Assembly (NCBI RefSeq): GCF_000005825.2
Contig: NC_013791.2
Coordinates: 3,720,001 to 3,784,000 of the forward strand
DNA from: Alkalihalophilus pseudofirmus OF4
GTDB taxonomy: Bacteria > Bacillota > Bacilli > Bacillales > Bacillaceae_D
DNA: 64,000 nt
Reading direction: 5' to 3'
Of the stretch, positions 50,586 to 59,589 are shown piece by piece (position 1 is the stretch's first letter; each line of letters opens with the position of its first letter). The notes beneath the pieces are model-generated. The model was not told where the DNA came from. It made no database searches and saw only the letters and a program-made list of their open reading frames with translations. The position numbers were made by a program, and so were the translations under genes.

Positions 50586-52573
50586 GTGAAATCGATTCAA
50601 GCAAAAGTAATCACCCTCATCTGTACGCTGCTCTTGATTACGTTAGGTGTTGTTTCCACTTTAACGTATTTTCAAGTAAAACAACAGGTTGAGGACAATG
50701 TTCGAGTTGAAGGGGAGTCCCTTGTACAAGAAAAAACAGATCTCATCTCATTGTATTTAGAGAATTTCGCATCATCTCTTGACCGTTACAGTCAAGATGG
50801 ACGCATTATAGACATGCTCGAAGCAGCAGAAGAAGAACAAGAAGCTGCGTGGACGATTGTTAACGAAGACTTTCAAACGTTCAATTCCCTAAATGAACAC
50901 ATCGCTGTTACATATATCGGTTCAAACGAAGGTGAATTTTTTACGGAACCGTTTATTGATGTAGGTTCAGATTATGACCCGCGTACGCGTCCTTGGTATA
51001 CAGCAGCAGAAGAAAATCCAGCAGCCGTCATTTGGACAGAGCCCTATGAAGACGCTAGTACGGGTGAATATGTAGTCACTGCAGCCAAAGCTGTAACATC
51101 TGGTACGACCGTGCTCGGAGTCGTATCATTTGATTTATATTTAGAAAACTTAACATCGATTATTAATGCTAGCAGCCCTGGGTACGATGGCTACTTTTTC
51201 TTATTTGACCAATCTGGCATTGCTCTTGTCCACCCTACACTAAGCGGGAATCAAGCAGATCATCCGGTTGTGTCCCAATTAATTCAATCATCTAATGATA
51301 ACGGCTTTATGGATTATCAATCAGAAGGAGAAAACCGTCTTCTTTATTACAATACAGTTTCAGAAACAGGCTGGAGGGCAGGCGCTGTATTCTCACATGA
51401 AAATATGATGGCTGGCGCTCGAGATATCCGCACAACGATCATTGTAATCGCCCTTGCTGCTATTTTATTATCAGGCGGTATTGCTTATATTTTCTCAAGA
51501 AGAATCACTAAGCCAATCGTTGCATTAAAGAAAGAAGTAAGCCGTGTAGCAAACGGTGATCTTACAACGACGATGAACAGCACATCTAAAGATGAAATCG
51601 GACAATTGACCAATGATTTTAATGTCATGGTAGGATCTATGCGTGAGTTGGTTGAATCGATTCAAGCATCGGTTGAACAAGTAAATGATTCGGCAGAAAG
51701 CCTAAGTGCAGTTTCTGAGGAGACAATCGCTTCAAGTGAGGAAGTGGCAAATGCCATTAGCGAAGTGGCATCCGGCTCTACCCAGCAGGCGGAAGATGTA
51801 GATGGGGCAAAAGATTTAACGATCGAGCTTTCCAATCAAATTGAAAAAGTCGATTACCACTCGGATGAATTGGTCGTTCTATCTAAAAAAGCAACAGAAG
51901 AAAACCAAAAAGGCTCTACGCAAGTAGCTCTTCTGCAAGAGAAAACAAAAGCATTTAATACAGTAATTGGAAATGTCGAGAGTGTCGTTGAAACTCTTGC
52001 TAACCGCATCAAAGAAGTAGAGCAAGTAATTAATACAATTAACGATATCTCGAATCAAACGAACTTACTCGCTTTAAATGCAAGTATTGAAGCGGCTCGA
52101 GCTGGTGACAGCGGACGAGGATTTGCTGTTGTGGCTAATGAGGTTCGAAAGCTCGCTGAGCAGACTTCTCAAGCGACAGAAAAGGTCCGCCACACAATTG
52201 AAGGGATCGAAGCGGAACATCTAAAGTCGTTAGTGAAGTACATTCTACAAAGACAATTACAGCTGAACAAAATACAGCAGTGGCCGCAACAGAACAATCG
52301 TTTAATGAAATTGAATACGTTGTAGGCGATATTATCCAAGCGATTGACCTTATTAAAGAAGAAGTAAGACATATGAATGAACGTAAAGATTCTGTTGTCG
52401 CATCCATTGAAAACATTGCTGCTATTTCTCAGCAATCAGCAGCAGCCGCTGAAGAAGTAACAGCTTCCACAGAAGAACAAATGCGTGCCCTAGCTACCGT
52501 ATCTGACTCTGCTGAGGTGCTGACAGATGCAAGTGAACTTCTTACTGAGCGAATGAATCGTTTTAAAGTATAA
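50586..52573 (+). pseudogene. Methyl-accepting chemotaxis protein with a single-base frameshift
   Basis: The N-terminal frame (GTG at 50586, AAGGAGG upstream) encodes a helix (7-30), an extracellular dCache-type sensor (about 35-280, with [11 protein letters not shown]), a second helix, a HAMP domain (about 305-357) and the signalling domain up to the tip ([23 protein letters not shown]). At 52215-52217 the frame is lost: GCGGAACATCTAAA reads as GCG GAA ACA TCT AAA in relatives, so one A is missing. The rest, in another frame ([14 protein letters not shown] to ERMNRFKV, stop at 52571-52573), would complete a protein of about 662 residues. As read, the product ends at 52325 and lacks half the hairpin. 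It may be a real mutation or a sequencing error. Confidence 0.88.
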
Positions 52574-52580
52574 AGACAGA

Positions 52581-52620
52581 AAAGACCCTGACTTGAGTGA
52601 ACTCAGGCTAGGGTCTTAGT
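52581..52620. terminator. Bidirectional terminator MCP / topB
   Basis: AAGACCCTGACTTGAG and CTCAGGCTAGGGTCTT pair with small mismatches; TTTTTATT follows on the plus strand. Confidence 0.82.
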
Positions 52621-52624
52621 CTTT

Positions 52625-54793
52625 TTATTTATCTAATTTAAGCTTTGCTAATGCATCCGCAAGAGCGGTATTTCCAAAGTCTTCATCTTTGTTTTGCTTT
52701 TTCATATAGTTTGAAACCTCACGCTTTGAGACTTGTTTATGCTTATTTTTCTTTTTGCGTTCATTAAAGACCGACAGCTTCTCACGATGACCGCACACAC
52801 AAGCAAATGTTTGACCTTCTCCTTCTCCTCTAAGCTCAAGTTTCTTTTTACATTTAGGGCAGCGAGCATTGGTGACCTTCGCTATATTCTTTTTATAGCC
52901 GCACTCACGATCCTGACACACTCTCATCTTCCCTCTTTTACCATTCACTTCAAGCATCAGTTTGCCGCATTCAGGGCATTTACTTCCTGTTATATTATCG
53001 TGACGGAAGGTTTTATCACTTGCCTTAATCGACCCTACAATTGATTTGGCATACTGCTTCATGTCAGAGATAAAAGCCTGCTTTGTCAGCTTCCCATTCG
53101 CAATCGCTTCAAGCTTTTGTTCCCACTCAGCCGTAAGTGCAGGAGTACGTAAATCTTCTGGAACAAGATCAAGCAGCTGCTTGCCCTTAGACGTGATAAA
53201 AAGATCTTTCCCTCGCTTTTCAATTAAGAAGGATTGGAAAAGCTTTTCGATAATATCAGCTCTTGTAGCAACCGTCCCAATCCCGCCTGTCTTTCCAAGC
53301 GTTTCGGCAATCTCTTCCGTTTTATTTTCCATAAAAGCTTGAGGACGCTCCATCACAGAAAGCAATGTCCCTTCATTAAATCGAGCGGGAGGCTTTGTTT
53401 CCCCTTTTGTGAGGGTGCAATTCTTAATCGTGAATTCTTCAGCTTCCTTTACAACAGGCAGCCCTTCGCTTTCTTCTTTTGTGTCATACACGACTTTCCA
53501 TCCCAACTTGAGAACTTGGTCCCCCTTCGCCTCGAACTGTTCCCCACAAGCTTCCGCCTCTATTTTAGTCTGCTCGTACTCATATGCCGGGTACAAAACA
53601 GCTAAAAAACGTCTAACAATCAGCTGGTAGAGCTTGTATTCCCTTTCTGATAAAGCAGAAGGTGCCGGGGCCTGCTCTGTAGGAATAATCGCATGATGGT
53701 CCGTCACTTTACGGTCATCAACAAAATGAGTGTTCGCTTTCAATGGGCGCTTCCTTATGTCTGAAACGAATTTCCTGTAAGGCTGTACATCACATGCTTT
53801 TAAGCGGTCGTCTAGTGTTTCAACCAGATCTGACGATAAGTAACGTGAATCTGTTCTTGGATACGTTACTGCCTTATGGTGTTCATATAACTTTTGCAAC
53901 GTGGAGAGCGTTTCTTTTGCCGAGAAGCCAAACTTCTGGTTCGCCTCACGTTGCAGTTCTGTTAAATCATACAATTTAGGCGCCAACGTTTTCTTCTTCT
54001 GTTTCTTGACTGCTTTAACGGTGAGCTTTTCTCCTTCAAGCTTTTCTTTTAAGTTCTTGGCATGTTGATCATCGAAGATTCTGCGTTCTCCGCTCTCTTT
54101 TTGATACCACTGAAAGCGAAGACTATCTTTTACCGTGATAAATAACTGATCAAATGACTTCGGTTTAAATGCTTGGATATCTGCTTCCCTTTTAGCAATC
54201 ATTGCAAGTGTCGGTGTTTGTACACGCCCGCAAGATAATTGCGCATTATATTTCGTTGTCAATGCACGAGTCCCGTTCAGTCCTACATACCAATCTGCTT
54301 CAGACCTAGCAACTGCAGCATCATATAAGGGTTCATATCTCTTTCCATCTTTCAGCTGAGAGAACCCTTCTTGAATCGCTTTATCAGTAACCGATGATAT
54401 CCATAAACGCTTGACCGGCTTATGACAATGCGCCTTCGCTAAAATCCACCGTGCAACGAGCTCCCCTTCTCTCCCCGCATCGGTAGCAATAATGACTTGT
54501 TCCACATCTCCTCTATTAAGCTGAGCTTTCACGGCGTGGAATTGTTTACTCGTTTTTTTTATAACCACTAAATTAAGTTTCGACGGCAGCATCGGTAAAT
54601 CTTCTAGTTTCCATGATTTATATGTATCACCGTAGCTTTCAGGATCTGCTAGTGTGACAAGATGACCAAGAGCCCAGGTCACAATATACTTTGAGCCTTC
54701 AAAGTATCCATTTCCTTTTTTTTCACACTTCAACACACGCGCTAAATCTCTAGCTACGGAAGGTTTTTCTGCTAGTACCACAGACTTTTTCAT
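52625..54793 (-). CDS. topB: DNA topoisomerase III TopB
   Basis: The 722-residue type IA topoisomerase has an N-terminal Toprim domain (VVLAEKPSVARDLARVL; IIATDAGREGELVARWIL), the central domain with LSCGRVQTPTLAMI, and the active-site Tyr in VTYPRTDSRYLSSDL. The C-terminal 120 residues have zinc-ribbon cysteines (CPECGKLM, CQDRECGYKK, CPKCKKKLELRG) and a Lys-rich tail. It relaxes and decatenates DNA through single-strand passage. The start has AAAGGG at -8. The intergenic region upstream holds tandem parS sites. Confidence 0.95.
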   Translation of the reverse strand: MKKSVVLAEKPSVARDLARVLKCEKKGNGYFEGSKYIVTWALGHLVTLADPESYGDTYKSWKLEDLPMLPSKLNLVVIKKTSKQFHAVKAQLNRGDVEQVIIATDAGREGELVARWILAKAHCHKPVKRLWISSVTDKAIQEGFSQLKDGKRYEPLYDAAVARSEADWYVGLNGTRALTTKYNAQLSCGRVQTPTLAMIAKREADIQAFKPKSFDQLFITVKDSLRFQWYQKESGERRIFDDQHAKNLKEKLEGEKLTVKAVKKQKKKTLAPKLYDLTELQREANQKFGFSAKETLSTLQKLYEHHKAVTYPRTDSRYLSSDLVETLDDRLKACDVQPYRKFVSDIRKRPLKANTHFVDDRKVTDHHAIIPTEQAPAPSALSEREYKLYQLIVRRFLAVLYPAYEYEQTKIEAEACGEQFEAKGDQVLKLGWKVVYDTKEESEGLPVVKEAEEFTIKNCTLTKGETKPPARFNEGTLLSVMERPQAFMENKTEEIAETLGKTGGIGTVATRADIIEKLFQSFLIEKRGKDLFITSKGKQLLDLVPEDLRTPALTAEWEQKLEAIANGKLTKQAFISDMKQYAKSIVGSIKASDKTFRHDNITGSKCPECGKLMLEVNGKRGKMRVCQDRECGYKKNIAKVTNARCPKCKKKLELRGEGEGQTFACVCGHREKLSVFNERKKKNKHKQVSKREVSNYMKKQNKDEDFGNTALADALAKLKLDK

Positions 54794-54886
54794 TCAAACA
54801 CCCTTTCTATTAATTCTCCAAAACATATCGACAAATCATCCTCCAATTATGATAGCACCCCCGCTGTTAAAAAGATATCGCATTGG

Positions 54887-54902
54887 CGTTTCACGTGAAA
54901 CA
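54887..54902 (+). other. parS site 1 (Spo0J/ParB binding)
   Basis: CGTTTCACGTGAAACA matches TGTTNCACGTGAAACA at 15 of 16 positions, with a perfect TTTCACGTGAAA core. Confidence 0.9.
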
Positions 54903-54910
54903 TCCTTTAT

Positions 54911-54926
54911 TGTTCCACGTGAAACG
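54911..54926 (+). other. parS site 2 (Spo0J/ParB binding)
   Basis: TGTTCCACGTGAAACG matches the parS consensus at 15 of 16 positions. It is 24 bp from site 1, centre to centre, ending next to the stop codon of the SMR gene at 54929. Confidence 0.9.
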
Positions 54927-54928
54927 TT

Positions 54929-55243
54929 CTATGTTACCAATTTAAGCCCAATCGCTGCGCTCAGAATCATTGCAAGGAAGACAAGCCTTTTCCAATCGGT
55001 TGATTCTTTATAAAAGATCATTCCTAGAAGCGCTCCTCCTGCTGCACCGATTCCTGTCCATACAGCATAGGCCGTCCCCATCGGCAATCCTTCCATCGAA
55101 GCTGCCAGGAATAGAAAGCTGATCACAAAAGAGCTTCCTAGCATGAGTAAGCTGGTCATTTTATGGTCATGATGCCACTTATTAATCATTGCTACACCAG
55201 CCATTTCAAATAGTCCTGCTAAAATTAAATACACCCATTCCAC
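54929..55243 (-). CDS. ykkD: SMR family transporter, second subunit (YkkD-like)
   Basis: The 104-residue protein has four helices. The essential Glu lies in helix 1 (GLFEMAGVAMINKW), and the motif LPMGTAYAVWTGIGAAGG is that of the guanidinium-exporter (Gdx/SugE) group. With the partner it should form a heterodimeric antiporter. It starts two bases after the ykkC-like stop, so translation is coupled. Control by a guanidine-I riboswitch identifies guanidinium as the likely substrate. Confidence 0.9.
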   Translation of the reverse strand: MEWVYLILAGLFEMAGVAMINKWHHDHKMTSLLMLGSSFVISFLFLAASMEGLPMGTAYAVWTGIGAAGGALLGMIFYKESTDWKRLVFLAMILSAAIGLKLVT

Positions 55244-55245
55244 TC

Positions 55246-55617
55246 TTACTCCACCCCTTTCTCATGCTGGCTTTGATCTTCACTCGTTACAAGCTTTAAT
55301 CCTATAACCCCAGCTAAAAGCAACCCTATCAGAAGAACCTTTATTATTTCTAACGGCTCTCCAAATAATAAAAATTCTGCAGAAACGGTACCTGCAGTAC
55401 CCAGCCCTACAAATACAGCATAGGCAGTTCCAACCGGCAGTCTTTTCCCTGCTTGAATTAACAAGTAAAAGCTGACCGCAATCGCTATGATCGTGATCAT
55501 CCACTCCCACCACAGGGAAGCATGTTTTAATCCAATTACCCAGCCAACCTCAAAAAATGCTGCAATGACGACCTTTCCCCACTCTACATTTAATTTCTCA
55601 TTTGTTCTCCTGCTCAT
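55246..55617 (-). CDS. ykkC: SMR family transporter, first subunit (YkkC-like)
   Basis: The 123-residue protein has four helices with the essential Glu in [14 protein letters not shown], and [20 protein letters not shown], the Gdx-type loop. A polar C-terminal tail ([13 protein letters not shown]) extends into the cytosol. The start at 55617 follows AAAGGAGG at -10; a longer frame starting inside the riboswitch is rejected. With the downstream subunit it would export guanidinium in exchange for protons. Confidence 0.9.
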   Translation of the reverse strand: MSRRTNEKLNVEWGKVVIAAFFEVGWVIGLKHASLWWEWMITIIAIAVSFYLLIQAGKRLPVGTAYAVFVGLGTAGTVSAEFLLFGEPLEIIKVLLIGLLLAGVIGLKLVTSEDQSQHEKGVE

Positions 55618-55643
55618 TCTCTCTTCTCCTCCTTTATCACAAC

Positions 55644-55695
55644 AAAAAAAGCCCGGGACATACTCTTTTCTAAAAAGAATATCTCCCGGGCTTTT
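55644..55695 (-). terminator. Expression-platform terminator of the guanidine-I riboswitch
   Basis: AAAAGCCCGGGAGATATTC pairs with GAGTATGTCCCGGGCTTTT on the minus strand around a T/A-rich loop and is followed by seven T. The AAAAGCCCGGG part also belongs to the conserved riboswitch 3' end. Confidence 0.92.
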
Positions 55696-55775
55696 ATCCC
55701 TCCGTGTCACAATTGGTTTCATTGTGGGTTTTCTCTCGGACCAGTCCAGCTGAATCGCTGCGGAACCCTAGAAAA
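55692..55775 (-). promoter_or_regulatory. Guanidine-I (ykkC) riboswitch
   Basis: On the minus strand the conserved pieces appear in order: CTAGGGTTCCGC (55771-55760), GGACTGGTCCGAGAG (55747-55733), a short variable arm, ACACGGAGGGATAAAAGCCC. These match the ykkC class. Guanidinium binding prevents the terminator and turns on the SMR pair. Confidence 0.95.
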
Positions 55776-56233
55776 CAACATGTATTCAATTGCCTACATT
55801 ATTTCAACTTCCCTTTTTAATGTCAACCGGAAAAAGTTAACTTCATTTATTTCTGCCTAGTTTATGGTATGCCAAACGCTTTAAAAAGAAGGTAATTGCT
55901 GTCATTTAGTCATTATATTTGTAAATATATTGAAATAACCAACTACTTCATTCTATCTTTTTACCAATAAATATAAAAAAAAGAAAAAATGTGTCCTTCT
56001 ATGCAGGTCATCTTACTAATTTTGAGTAAAACAAATAAAAATGTCCCTGTTTACATCCTTTGTGTCCCGGATGATGGTCTCTTGTTTACAGTAGAAAGGC
56101 TATGAAACAATAAAATTAATCAACAATCACCCTGTATAGACTGAGACATTTTAAACAGCAATGTTTAAAAAAGCTTCATTCGTGGTAAACAGTTTTGGTC
56201 AATACATACAGGAATCTTATGAGGAGTGATGAC
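55776..56233. other. AT-rich intergenic region before the SleB-like gene
   Basis: No gene is seen. The region is AT-rich and probably carries the riboswitch promoter on one side and that of the hydrolase gene on the other. GAGGAG at 56220-56226 is the ribosome binding site of the next gene. Confidence 0.4.
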
Positions 56234-56857
56234 ATGAAACAACTATTTTTGTTAAGTAAAACATTTGTAGCATTAGCTATTCTATTTTTCATTTCACCAA
56301 CAGAAGGACAAGCTCACAGCTTGCTGAAACAAGGAGATACTAGTGCAGAGGTAGAAGAGTTACAAAAGCAGTTAATTCAACTAGATTACTTAGATACAGA
56401 TGCAACGGGTTACTACGGACCTCAAACCGACCAGGCTGTCCGAAACTTCCAAAGTGATTTTGGGTTAGTTGTAGACGGACTTGCAGGAGTTGCTACACAT
56501 AGTTTATTAGAAGAAGTACATAAGTTAGCAAAAATTGTCTACGGTGAAGCACGTGGAGAATCTTTTGAAGGACAAGTAGCCGTAGCTGGTGTTGTATTAA
56601 ATAGAGTAGAGTCTGATGAATTTCCTCAAACTCTTGCCGGTGTCATCTACCAGCGTAATGCATTTACTGCGGTTCATGATGGACAATATGAGTTAACACC
56701 TGATGCGACAGCATACCAAGCCGTAAGAGAAGCATACAAAGGTACTGATCCAAGCCAGGGGGCATTATATTATTTTAACCCAGACATCGCGACATCTGAA
56801 TGGATCCAAACAAGAACAGTAGAACATCGTATTGGCAGCCACGTATTTGCTAATTAA
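56234..56857 (+). CDS. sleB: Cell wall hydrolase, SleB/CwlJ-like
   Basis: The 207-residue product has a signal peptide (cut probably after GQA, residue 27), a peptidoglycan-binding domain (about 30-90, KQGDTSAEVEELQKQLIQLDYL, shown as DTSAEVEELQKQLIQLDYL; FGLVVDGLAGVAT) and a Hydrolase_2 domain (about 95-207, KIVYGEARGESFEGQVAVAG, NAFTAV). The first Glu of GEARGE is the expected catalytic residue. It is an exported lytic transglycosylase-like enzyme of the SleB group, active in germination or vegetative wall growth. The start at 56234 follows GAGGAG. An IS element lies in its terminator. Confidence 0.87.
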   Translation: MKQLFLLSKTFVALAILFFISPTEGQAHSLLKQGDTSAEVEELQKQLIQLDYLDTDATGYYGPQTDQAVRNFQSDFGLVVDGLAGVATHSLLEEVHKLAKIVYGEARGESFEGQVAVAGVVLNRVESDEFPQTLAGVIYQRNAFTAVHDGQYELTPDATAYQAVREAYKGTDPSQGALYYFNPDIATSEWIQTRTVEHRIGSHVFAN

Positions 56858-56861
56858 AAAA

Positions 56862-56874
56862 ACAAGCCAGGCTC
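56862..56874 (+). terminator. Left half of the sleB terminator, split by the IS element
   Basis: AAACAAGCCAGGC (about 56860-56872) pairs with GCCTGGCTGTTT (58368-58379) on the far side of the IS. With the IS removed the two arms would form a hairpin with a short loop. Confidence 0.7.
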
Positions 56875-56916
56875 TTATTTAAAGTGTACCCTTTGTAAAG
56901 GACATTTTTAAAAAGC

Positions 56917-57795
56917 CTAGGCAGCCTTAATAAGATGATCTCTGTACTGAACAGGGGTCATCTTATTTCTATTCCACTGGTATCTATAGTGATTGTAGTA
57001 GGTCATATATCGTTTCATTTCTTTTTTTACTTCATCTAGAGTTGAACATTCTTTAATAGAGGCTTCATCCTTAAGGTGGCCAAAGAAAGATTCCTGAGGG
57101 GCGTTATCCCAACAGTTTCCTCGTCTTGACATCGACTGATGATATCCCATCTTCTTCACTAACTTTTGAAAAGCAGGACTTGTGTAATGAAATCCTTGAT
57201 CCGAGTGAATGAAAGCATCCTTTGCTTTCTTGAAGTTTCTATTCTTCTTTAACTTTAAAAGAGTGTCTGTAGCTAAGTCCATCGTTAGGCGGTCTAACAC
57301 ATGATAAGCCAAAGCTTGTCCAGAGGTACCATCTATTATGGTTGATAAGTAAGCCTTTTGATTTTTACCGTAAAATAAATAGGTGATATCTGTTAAGAGG
57401 ACTTTTCCTGGAATACCTTGCCTAAACTCCCGATTCAATAAGTTTGGCATTGTCCGATGTTCATGTGTAGCTTTCATCATTCGTCTATAAGGGTTGGCCT
57501 TCCTAATAGGACAAATAATGTTGTATTTCTTCATGATTCGTCGGATCCGCTTCAAATTGTAGACAACACTAAATTGACCCGCCAATGTCATTTTAATTTG
57601 ACGTGCCCCTTTCTTACGACCTTTAAAATGGAAAGCTTTTAGGATGACCTTCTTCACTTTTTGATCGGCTTTATCTCGTTGTTTCCTGTGTTCCTGTGAC
57701 TTTAATGAAAAGTAATTATAGTACCCGCTTCTTGAGACACCAGCTAATTCACAAAGATATTTAACCATATGTTTCAGTTGATACTTTTCAATCAC
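56917..57795 (-). CDS. IS3-family transposase OrfB (DDE domain)
   Basis: The frame encodes the rve integrase core. The DDE triad is visible: Asp in LLTDITYLFYG, Asp in FIHSDQGFHYTS, Glu in NAPQESFFGHLKDE (35 residues later). An HTH_21 region precedes it (KKGARQIKMTLAGQ). It is normally made as an OrfAB fusion: upstream of the listed start the frame is open through to a slippery A6G in orfA, so a -1 shift there gives the full transposase. All catalytic residues are present. Confidence 0.93.
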   Translation of the reverse strand: MIEKYQLKHMVKYLCELAGVSRSGYYNYFSLKSQEHRKQRDKADQKVKKVILKAFHFKGRKKGARQIKMTLAGQFSVVYNLKRIRRIMKKYNIICPIRKANPYRRMMKATHEHRTMPNLLNREFRQGIPGKVLLTDITYLFYGKNQKAYLSTIIDGTSGQALAYHVLDRLTMDLATDTLLKLKKNRNFKKAKDAFIHSDQGFHYTSPAFQKLVKKMGYHQSMSRRGNCWDNAPQESFFGHLKDEASIKECSTLDEVKKEMKRYMTYYNHYRYQWNRNKMTPVQYRDHLIKAA

Positions 57796-57833
57796 AGTAC
57801 GAATGAGGATATACTTCTGGCTAGGGGGAAGGA

Positions 57834-58265
57834 CTATTTCTTCATCCCCCTTTCCGCGAACCGAATCTTTTTTAAAAGTTCGTTTTCCGCCTTTAGTAAG
57901 TTAATTTGAGCTTCTAAGCGAGCATTCTTCTCCTCCATGGAAAGCTCCTTTTCCTTTGTACGCCCTGAATTTTCAGCTCTCGTGTCACGTAGTCCCATTA
58001 ACCCGTCTTGATTGTAAGCTTTTTGCCATCTTTTACTCGCTGATTTAATCCTTTCTGTTCCTAAAACTTCAACGTCAAATCCGCATACTTCAAATATGTC
58101 TCTGGCAAACCTCCCTTTCTCTTTTTCCGCTATAAATATGTGTTTAAATTCATCTGTATAAGTGATGCTTTTTGAACTAACAGATCTAACGTACTTATTA
58201 GATGATAATCGCTTAATCTCGTTTTTAGTAAAGTCCTTTTTACTCATTATGTACTCCCATCTCAT
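57834..58265 (-). CDS. IS3-family transposase OrfA
   Basis: The 143-residue protein (or from the ATG six codons in) has a helix-turn-helix region (TDEFKHIFIAEKEKGRFARD, RIKSASKRWQKAYN) and ends in a leucine-zipper-like helix (ARLEAQINLLKAENELLKK). It binds the IS ends. The heptamer AAAAAAG at 57873-57867 (minus strand), read as A AAA AAG in frame, is the -1 shift signal to OrfB. Its own stop lies 11 codons after the slip site. Confidence 0.92.
   Translation of the reverse strand: MRWEYIMSKKDFTKNEIKRLSSNKYVRSVSSKSITYTDEFKHIFIAEKEKGRFARDIFEVCGFDVEVLGTERIKSASKRWQKAYNQDGLMGLRDTRAENSGRTKEKELSMEEKNARLEAQINLLKAENELLKKIRFAERGMKK
57867..57873 (-). other. Programmed -1 frameshift site (A6G)
   Basis: AAAAAAG, in the frame A AAA AAG. 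After slipping back one base the frame reads DSVRGKGDEEIVLPPSQKY and continues without stop into OrfB. Confidence 0.85.
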
Positions 58266-58395
58266 GATGTATTTCTCTAGTAGTAATGTTATTTATTATA
58301 CAAAAAAGTACCCTATAGGTAGACTTTTTTTAAGTGTCTACTCTATAGGGTACATTTTAATTATAGGGCCTGGCTGTTTCACTGTATCCACTTTC

Positions 58396-59589
58396 TTATA
58401 TCAACTTCCTTACAAAAACCACTTTTAAATAGTTTCCTTCAGGAAAAGCTTTCGTCGTTTTAAAATCAGGCGGCAGAGAATAGCTTTCTTCAATTTTGTA
58501 GCGGTATCCTTCCTTCTTAAACGCTTGATCGATAAAGCCTTTAAACTTCTTCATTCCAAATGTACTGCAGTTTGTAGAAGCCACAATAACCCCGTTATCT
58601 TCCGTAATTTGAATCGCTTCTTGCAGCAGACTTGTATAGTCCTTCTGTGCACTGAACGTATGTTTTTTTGACCTAGCAAAGCTTGGTGGATCTAAAATAA
58701 CTATATCAAAGCTCAAGTCCTTACGTTTAGCATAATTAAAATATTTAAATACGTCCATAACAACAATGTCGTGGGCCTCGTAATCGATTCCATTTACACT
58801 AAACTGCTCAATCGTCTTAGGGAGACTTCTATTAGCTAAATCAACGCTCGTTGTTTTGGTCGCTCCGCCTAATGCTGCAGCTACTGAAAAAGCTCCTGTG
58901 TAAGAGAATGTATTCAGTACCGTTTTACCCTCTGCATAAGAATCACGGATCTTTTTTCGTACCTCTTTTTGATCGAGAAACACCCCTACCATCGGGCCAT
59001 CATTTAAATACACTGCAAACTGAATTCCATTTTCTAAAACAAGCAGCGGAAACTCTCCCCTGTCTCCAGTAACAAAATCATCATCTTCTACATACGTCCC
59101 TTTTTTATTGAACCGCTTCTTTTCATACAGCCCTTTAAAATTGGGAGCAGACTGCAGTGCTTCAATAACCCAATCACGGAAACGATAGACCCCTTCACTG
59201 TACCATGTCATCACATAATAACCGTGATAATAATCAATTGTGAGACCGCCCACTCCGTCACCTTCACCATTAAATACACGAAATGCGGTTGTATCATTTG
59301 ATTCAAAATAAGAGTTTCTATGGTTAATGGCCTGATGAATTCTCCCTAAAAAGAACATAGAGTCAATTGCTTCATGCTCACTTCTCGTTAAAATCCATCC
59401 ATACCCTTTATTCTGGCGTCCATAATAGCCTCTGCCAATAAAGTTTCCACGCGTATCAACAAGTGAGAGAAGCATTCCTTCTTCCTTTAACGGCTTAATA
59501 TTTTGGATCGCCTCTTTCTCAAGCAAAGGAGAGCCTGATTTTATTTTTTTTATATGTGAATCGTTTATCGTTACTTTTAACTCGTTCAT
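58396..59589 (-). CDS. ywbD: Class I SAM-dependent rRNA methyltransferase (RlmI/YwbD-like)
   Basis: The 397-residue protein has an N-terminal PUA domain (about 1-75, KIKSGSPLLEKEAI), a linker domain with FNGEGDGVGGLTIDYYHGYY-type sequence (FNGEGDGVGGLTIDYY), and a Rossmann methyltransferase domain from about 215: VLNTFSYTGAFSVAAALGG for SAM and VILDPPSFARSKK as motif IV. It resembles RlmI (m5C of 23S rRNA) and B. subtilis YwbD. The start has GGTGG at about -11. It ends next to the IS element with no clear terminator of its own. Confidence 0.9.
   Translation of the reverse strand: MNELKVTINDSHIKKIKSGSPLLEKEAIQNIKPLKEEGMLLSLVDTRGNFIGRGYYGRQNKGYGWILTRSEHEAIDSMFFLGRIHQAINHRNSYFESNDTTAFRVFNGEGDGVGGLTIDYYHGYYVMTWYSEGVYRFRDWVIEALQSAPNFKGLYEKKRFNKKGTYVEDDDFVTGDRGEFPLLVLENGIQFAVYLNDGPMVGVFLDQKEVRKKIRDSYAEGKTVLNTFSYTGAFSVAAALGGATKTTSVDLANRSLPKTIEQFSVNGIDYEAHDIVVMDVFKYFNYAKRKDLSFDIVILDPPSFARSKKHTFSAQKDYTSLLQEAIQITEDNGVIVASTNCSTFGMKKFKGFIDQAFKKEGYRYKIEESYSLPPDFKTTKAFPEGNYLKVVFVRKLI

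Larger units (their letters stand above)
56879..58360 (-). mobile_element. IS3-family insertion sequence (about 1.48 kb)
   Basis: The element has two transposase frames, orfA and orfB, on the minus strand. The ends are imperfect inverted repeats: TTAAAGTGTACCCT at the left and TTAAAATGTACCCT at the right (reversed), extended weakly by GGACA / TAGACA. TTAT flanks both sides (56875-56878 and 58361-58364) and is the likely target duplication. If the family rule of TG...CA tips is applied, the ends would be 56885 and 58354, but no duplication is then visible. Both frames look intact, so it may be active. Confidence 0.88.

Noticed and set aside
52280-52573. A separate small gene after the chemoreceptor
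   Set aside because: It encodes the missing end of the chemoreceptor in another frame; treated as one frameshifted gene.
55618-55722. N-terminal extension of the first SMR subunit
   Set aside because: The extension lies within the guanidine riboswitch and its terminator; the true start at 55617 has a good ribosome binding site.
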